Part shown: positions 34,889 to 36,576 of the stretch, one piece after another
Layout of the letters: each line of letters begins with the position of its first letter
Position numbering within the stretch: position 1 is the first letter of the stretch
DNA from: Bacteroidales bacterium
GTDB taxonomy: Bacteria > Bacteroidota > Bacteroidia > Bacteroidales > WCHB1-69
DNA length: 36,576 nucleotides
Reading direction: 5' to 3'
Assembly: GCA_024400815.1 (NCBI GenBank)
Contig: JAKSMD010000011.1
Span: 1 to 36,576, forward strand
The notes under the pieces: generated by a model
The model's database searches: none
What the model saw: the letters and a program-made list of their open reading frames with translations, nothing else
Told to the model about the DNA's origin: nothing
Program-made: the position numbers and the translations under genes

Positions 34889-35620
34889 GTGAAGGCATAC
34901 GACTATATTCGTGAATTATTTGCTTCACAACCATTGGCCAAACAACGAAATTACCGCCCGACCTTTTTCTCTTTTAATGTGGCTGGCGGTCGATGCGAGG
35001 AGTGTGAAGGCGAAGGCGTTATCCGCATCAATATGCAGTTTATGGCGGATGTGGAATTGGTTTGTCCTTCTTGCGAAGGAAAACGCTTTCGTGATGAAAC
35101 GCTCGATGTGAAGGTGAAAGACAAAACGATTACCGATGTGCTCAATATGACTGTTTCTGAGGCAGTGGATTTCTTCCGCTCGCTGCCAGTGTCGGATGTG
35201 ACGAACAATATTATCCGTCGTCTGCAACCCCTTCAAGATGTCGGCTTGGGTTACTTGGTGATGGGACAATCCTCGAATACCCTTTCCGGCGGCGAAGCCC
35301 AACGCGTGAAATTGGCATTCTATCTCTCCTTGGGCGACGACCAGCAGAACAAACTTTTTATCTTTGACGAACCGACTACGGGCCTGCATTTTCATGATAT
35401 CAATAAATTGTATGCCTCTTTTAATCGCTTAATAGAAAGAAATAATACAATTGTGGTAATCGAACACAATACGGAAATTATCAAGTGTGCCGACTGGATT
35501 ATCGATATGGGACCAGAAGGTGGTGACGAGGGCGGCAAGATTGTTTTTGAAGGCACGCCTGAAAAACTGATGGAACGCAAACGCTCTTATACGGCTCAGG
35601 CACTTCAAGGAAAATTGTAA
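34889..35620 (+). CDS. uvrA: UvrA C-terminal fragment, possible restart at GTG
   Basis: The 243-residue remainder in the same frame, starting at GTG 34889 and 42 bases beyond the stop. It contains FFSFNVAGGRCEECEGEG, CPSCEGKRF, LSGGEAQR and the second Walker B FIFDEPTTGL. There is no convincing ribosome site, so separate translation is uncertain. If both pieces are made they might associate, but that is conjecture. Confidence 0.5.
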   Translation: MKAYDYIRELFASQPLAKQRNYRPTFFSFNVAGGRCEECEGEGVIRINMQFMADVELVCPSCEGKRFRDETLDVKVKDKTITDVLNMTVSEAVDFFRSLPVSDVTNNIIRRLQPLQDVGLGYLVMGQSSNTLSGGEAQRVKLAFYLSLGDDQQNKLFIFDEPTTGLHFHDINKLYASFNRLIERNNTIVVIEHNTEIIKCADWIIDMGPEGGDEGGKIVFEGTPEKLMERKRSYTAQALQGKL

Positions 35621-35662
35621 TGTACTACTTTATTATATTTATTAACCTAAAAAAATAATGAT

Positions 35663-35899
35663 ATGAAAGCATCCGAAATTTTAGCATTCGCAGCAGGCGC
35701 TGCCGCAGCAGTAGGCGTAACTCTTTTGTTTACGACGGATAAAGGTAAGGAAATCCGTAAGAATGTTTCTCAAAAATTATCTAAAGAGGAAATCGATAAG
35801 CTTATTGAAAAACTGAAAAAACAACGCGAAGCAGCTCCATCTGAGACGGAAGATGATATCGTGGATGAAGTGGCTGAAGTGGTAGATGAAGTTTTGTAA
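35663..35899 (+). CDS. YtxH domain protein
   Basis: A 78-residue protein with one N-terminal glycine/alanine-rich membrane helix (EILAFAAGAAAAVGVTLLF) followed by TDKGKEIRKNV and an acidic amphipathic tail. This is the YtxH pattern of small membrane-associated stress proteins. It starts 42 bases after uvrA and is 12 bases before the next gene; the three downstream genes resemble the YqjD-YqjE-YqjK arrangement of Proteobacteria by layout, not proven homology. Confidence 0.85.
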   Translation: MKASEILAFAAGAAAAVGVTLLFTTDKGKEIRKNVSQKLSKEEIDKLIEKLKKQREAAPSETEDDIVDEVAEVVDEVL

Positions 35900-35911
35900 T
35901 AGACTAATACT

Positions 35912-36334
35912 ATGGGTCTTTTAGATTTGTTTTCATCCAAGTCGGAACGCAACGAGCAGACTTTGAATGATGCGAAGGATTACCTTTCCAAAAGGTATGA
36001 TTTGCTAAAATTGGAACTCTTGGAGAAGTCATCGCAGATTTTATCTGTAGTCCTCTCCATGTTGATTATCGTGGTTTGCGCCGTTGTGGTTTTGGTGTAC
36101 CTATCCTCCGCGCTCATTAGTTGGTTGACGCTGGCACTGAATGCGGCGTGGGCATACACTATCGTCTGCGGACTCTTTTTGGTAATCATTCTGGTGGTTT
36201 TGAAAACCAAGGACAAATTGTTCGTGAAACCTTTTATTCGCAAGTTCAGCCGTATCTTATATAAAGAGGAAAATACAGAGGATGCTGTTGAAATTAAGGA
36301 AAAAACGAACCGGAAAGGAGGTCCCCATGAGTAA
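35912..36334 (+). CDS. Putative Holin-X / YqjE-like membrane protein
   Basis: A 140-residue protein with an N-terminal amphipathic stretch, two hydrophobic helices at about 45-68 and 73-98, and a basic, then acidic C-terminus. The layout matches the phage holin family (PF07332-like) proteins, which in chromosomes usually accompany YtxH-type genes rather than phage. No lysis function is implied. Its stop overlaps the start of the next gene by eight bases. Confidence 0.75.
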   Translation: MGLLDLFSSKSERNEQTLNDAKDYLSKRYDLLKLELLEKSSQILSVVLSMLIIVVCAVVVLVYLSSALISWLTLALNAAWAYTIVCGLFLVIILVVLKTKDKLFVKPFIRKFSRILYKEENTEDAVEIKEKTNRKGGPHE

Positions 36335-36576
36335 GTCGCCGGATAACGACCTTCAGGAAATTGCACGCCGAAAAGAAGCGTGGCGTAAGGAAATCAAGCA
36401 GCAGGAAACTCAATTGAGTCACGATTTCGATGCCTATCAGGAAGATGTGGACACGCTGAAGCATGTTTGGAATCGCATTGTCAGCATGCGCAAATTGCGT
36501 GAGCGCTCGCATGTGGACAATATTGCATCTACGCTGGGTTCCTATACCAAAAAGCCGGCGTTGGTGACGGCCATTA
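36327..36576 (+). CDS. Coiled-coil protein of unknown function, N-terminal part (3' end outside window)
   Basis: ATG 36327 lies inside the end of the preceding gene. The visible 83 residues (MSKSPDNDLQEIARRKEAW... ending KKPALVTAI) are highly charged and predicted to be helical, with the heptad-like WRKEIKQQETQLSHDFDAY. A strong Shine-Dalgarno match, AAAGGAGGT at 36314-36322, sits 4 bases before the ATG, but it also encodes residues of the upstream gene. No family recognised. Confidence 0.7.
   Translation, partial: MSKSPDNDLQEIARRKEAWRKEIKQQETQLSHDFDAYQEDVDTLKHVWNRIVSMRKLRERSHVDNIASTLGSYTKKPALVTAI

Larger units (their letters stand above)
32798..35620 (+). pseudogene. uvrA: uvrA, excinuclease ABC subunit A, split by an in-frame TAA
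   Basis: Read through, this frame encodes a full 940-residue UvrA, the damage-sensing ATPase of nucleotide excision repair. It contains Walker [10 protein letters not shown] at 33-41, ABC signature LSGGESQR near 478, second Walker A GVSGSGKS at 633-640, zinc finger with Cys733/Cys736 and a second CxxC near 760, and signature LSGGEAQR near 829. Codon 683 (34844-34846) is TAA where UvrA has Gln in the VDQxPIGR motif, a one-base change from CAA. There is no frameshift and the rest of the sequence is well preserved. The first zinc-finger CxxC before GACKTC is absent, which I believe is normal for this phylum. Confidence 0.88.

Noticed and set aside
35912..36334. Prophage lysis gene
   Set aside because: The holin-like protein is embedded with YtxH after uvrA and no phage genes are seen, which is the usual chromosomal setting of this family.

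Overview
The window looks like a chromosomal segment of a member of the Bacteroidota, probably order Bacteroidales. Two proteins end in type IX secretion (T9SS) sorting domains. Several start sites are preceded by the Bacteroidota promoter element TAnnTTTG, and Shine-Dalgarno sequences are scarce. Family content (DUF4290, WbqC, LUD protein between ftsH and cdsA, GT51 enzyme with an AsmA-like front) points the same way. No rRNA, tRNA, CRISPR array, integrase or transposase was seen. Most of the window is housekeeping and envelope sequence, with small islands of accessory or decaying genes.

Layout. 1-5.9 kb (+): end of a T9SS cargo protein, Maf nucleotide pyrophosphatase, Na+/alanine symporter, a macro-domain-like A1S_2505-type protein, an M20 dipeptidase, a cupin and an outer-membrane barrel. 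5.9-6.7 kb: a decayed rhuM gene on the minus strand and its former promoter region. 6.7-8.0 kb: rmuC. 8.1-10.9 kb (-): a thioesterase, a truncated hydrolase and a peptidoglycan glycosyltransferase. 11.1-15.2 kb: a probable phosphodiester glycosidase, a VanX-type dipeptidase lipoprotein (-), then ispD, a guanine-deaminase-like gene and wecB (+). 15.2-17.2 kb: two tandem paralogous lipoproteins. 17.4-19.0 kb: an archaeal-type AAA ATPase with a PD-(D/E)XK-like tail, preceded by two 52-bp palindromic repeats that overlap its promoter. 19.0-28.6 kb (-): a long head-to-tail run with a secreted protein, a MutS-family ATPase, a NatAB-like ABC exporter, DUF4290, a polytopic GT-C-like protein, WbqC and a secreted trypsin-like T9SS protease. 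28.7-35.6 kb (+): rsfS-ftsH-LUD-cdsA-uvrA, packed as one operon. 35.7-36.6 kb (+): YtxH, Holin-X-like and a coiled-coil protein, the last cut by the window edge.

The genes chiefly serve the envelope (peptidoglycan polymerisation and trimming, UDP-ManNAc and CDP-diacylglycerol synthesis, lipoproteins, T9SS export) and genome upkeep (Maf, RmuC, MutS-like, UvrA). The most striking observations are a single in-frame TAA that replaces a conserved Gln codon and splits an otherwise intact uvrA; the paired palindromic repeats over the promoter of the ATPase gene; the tandem lipoproteins with nearly identical leaders and shared 3' tails; and the multiply damaged rhuM remnant.
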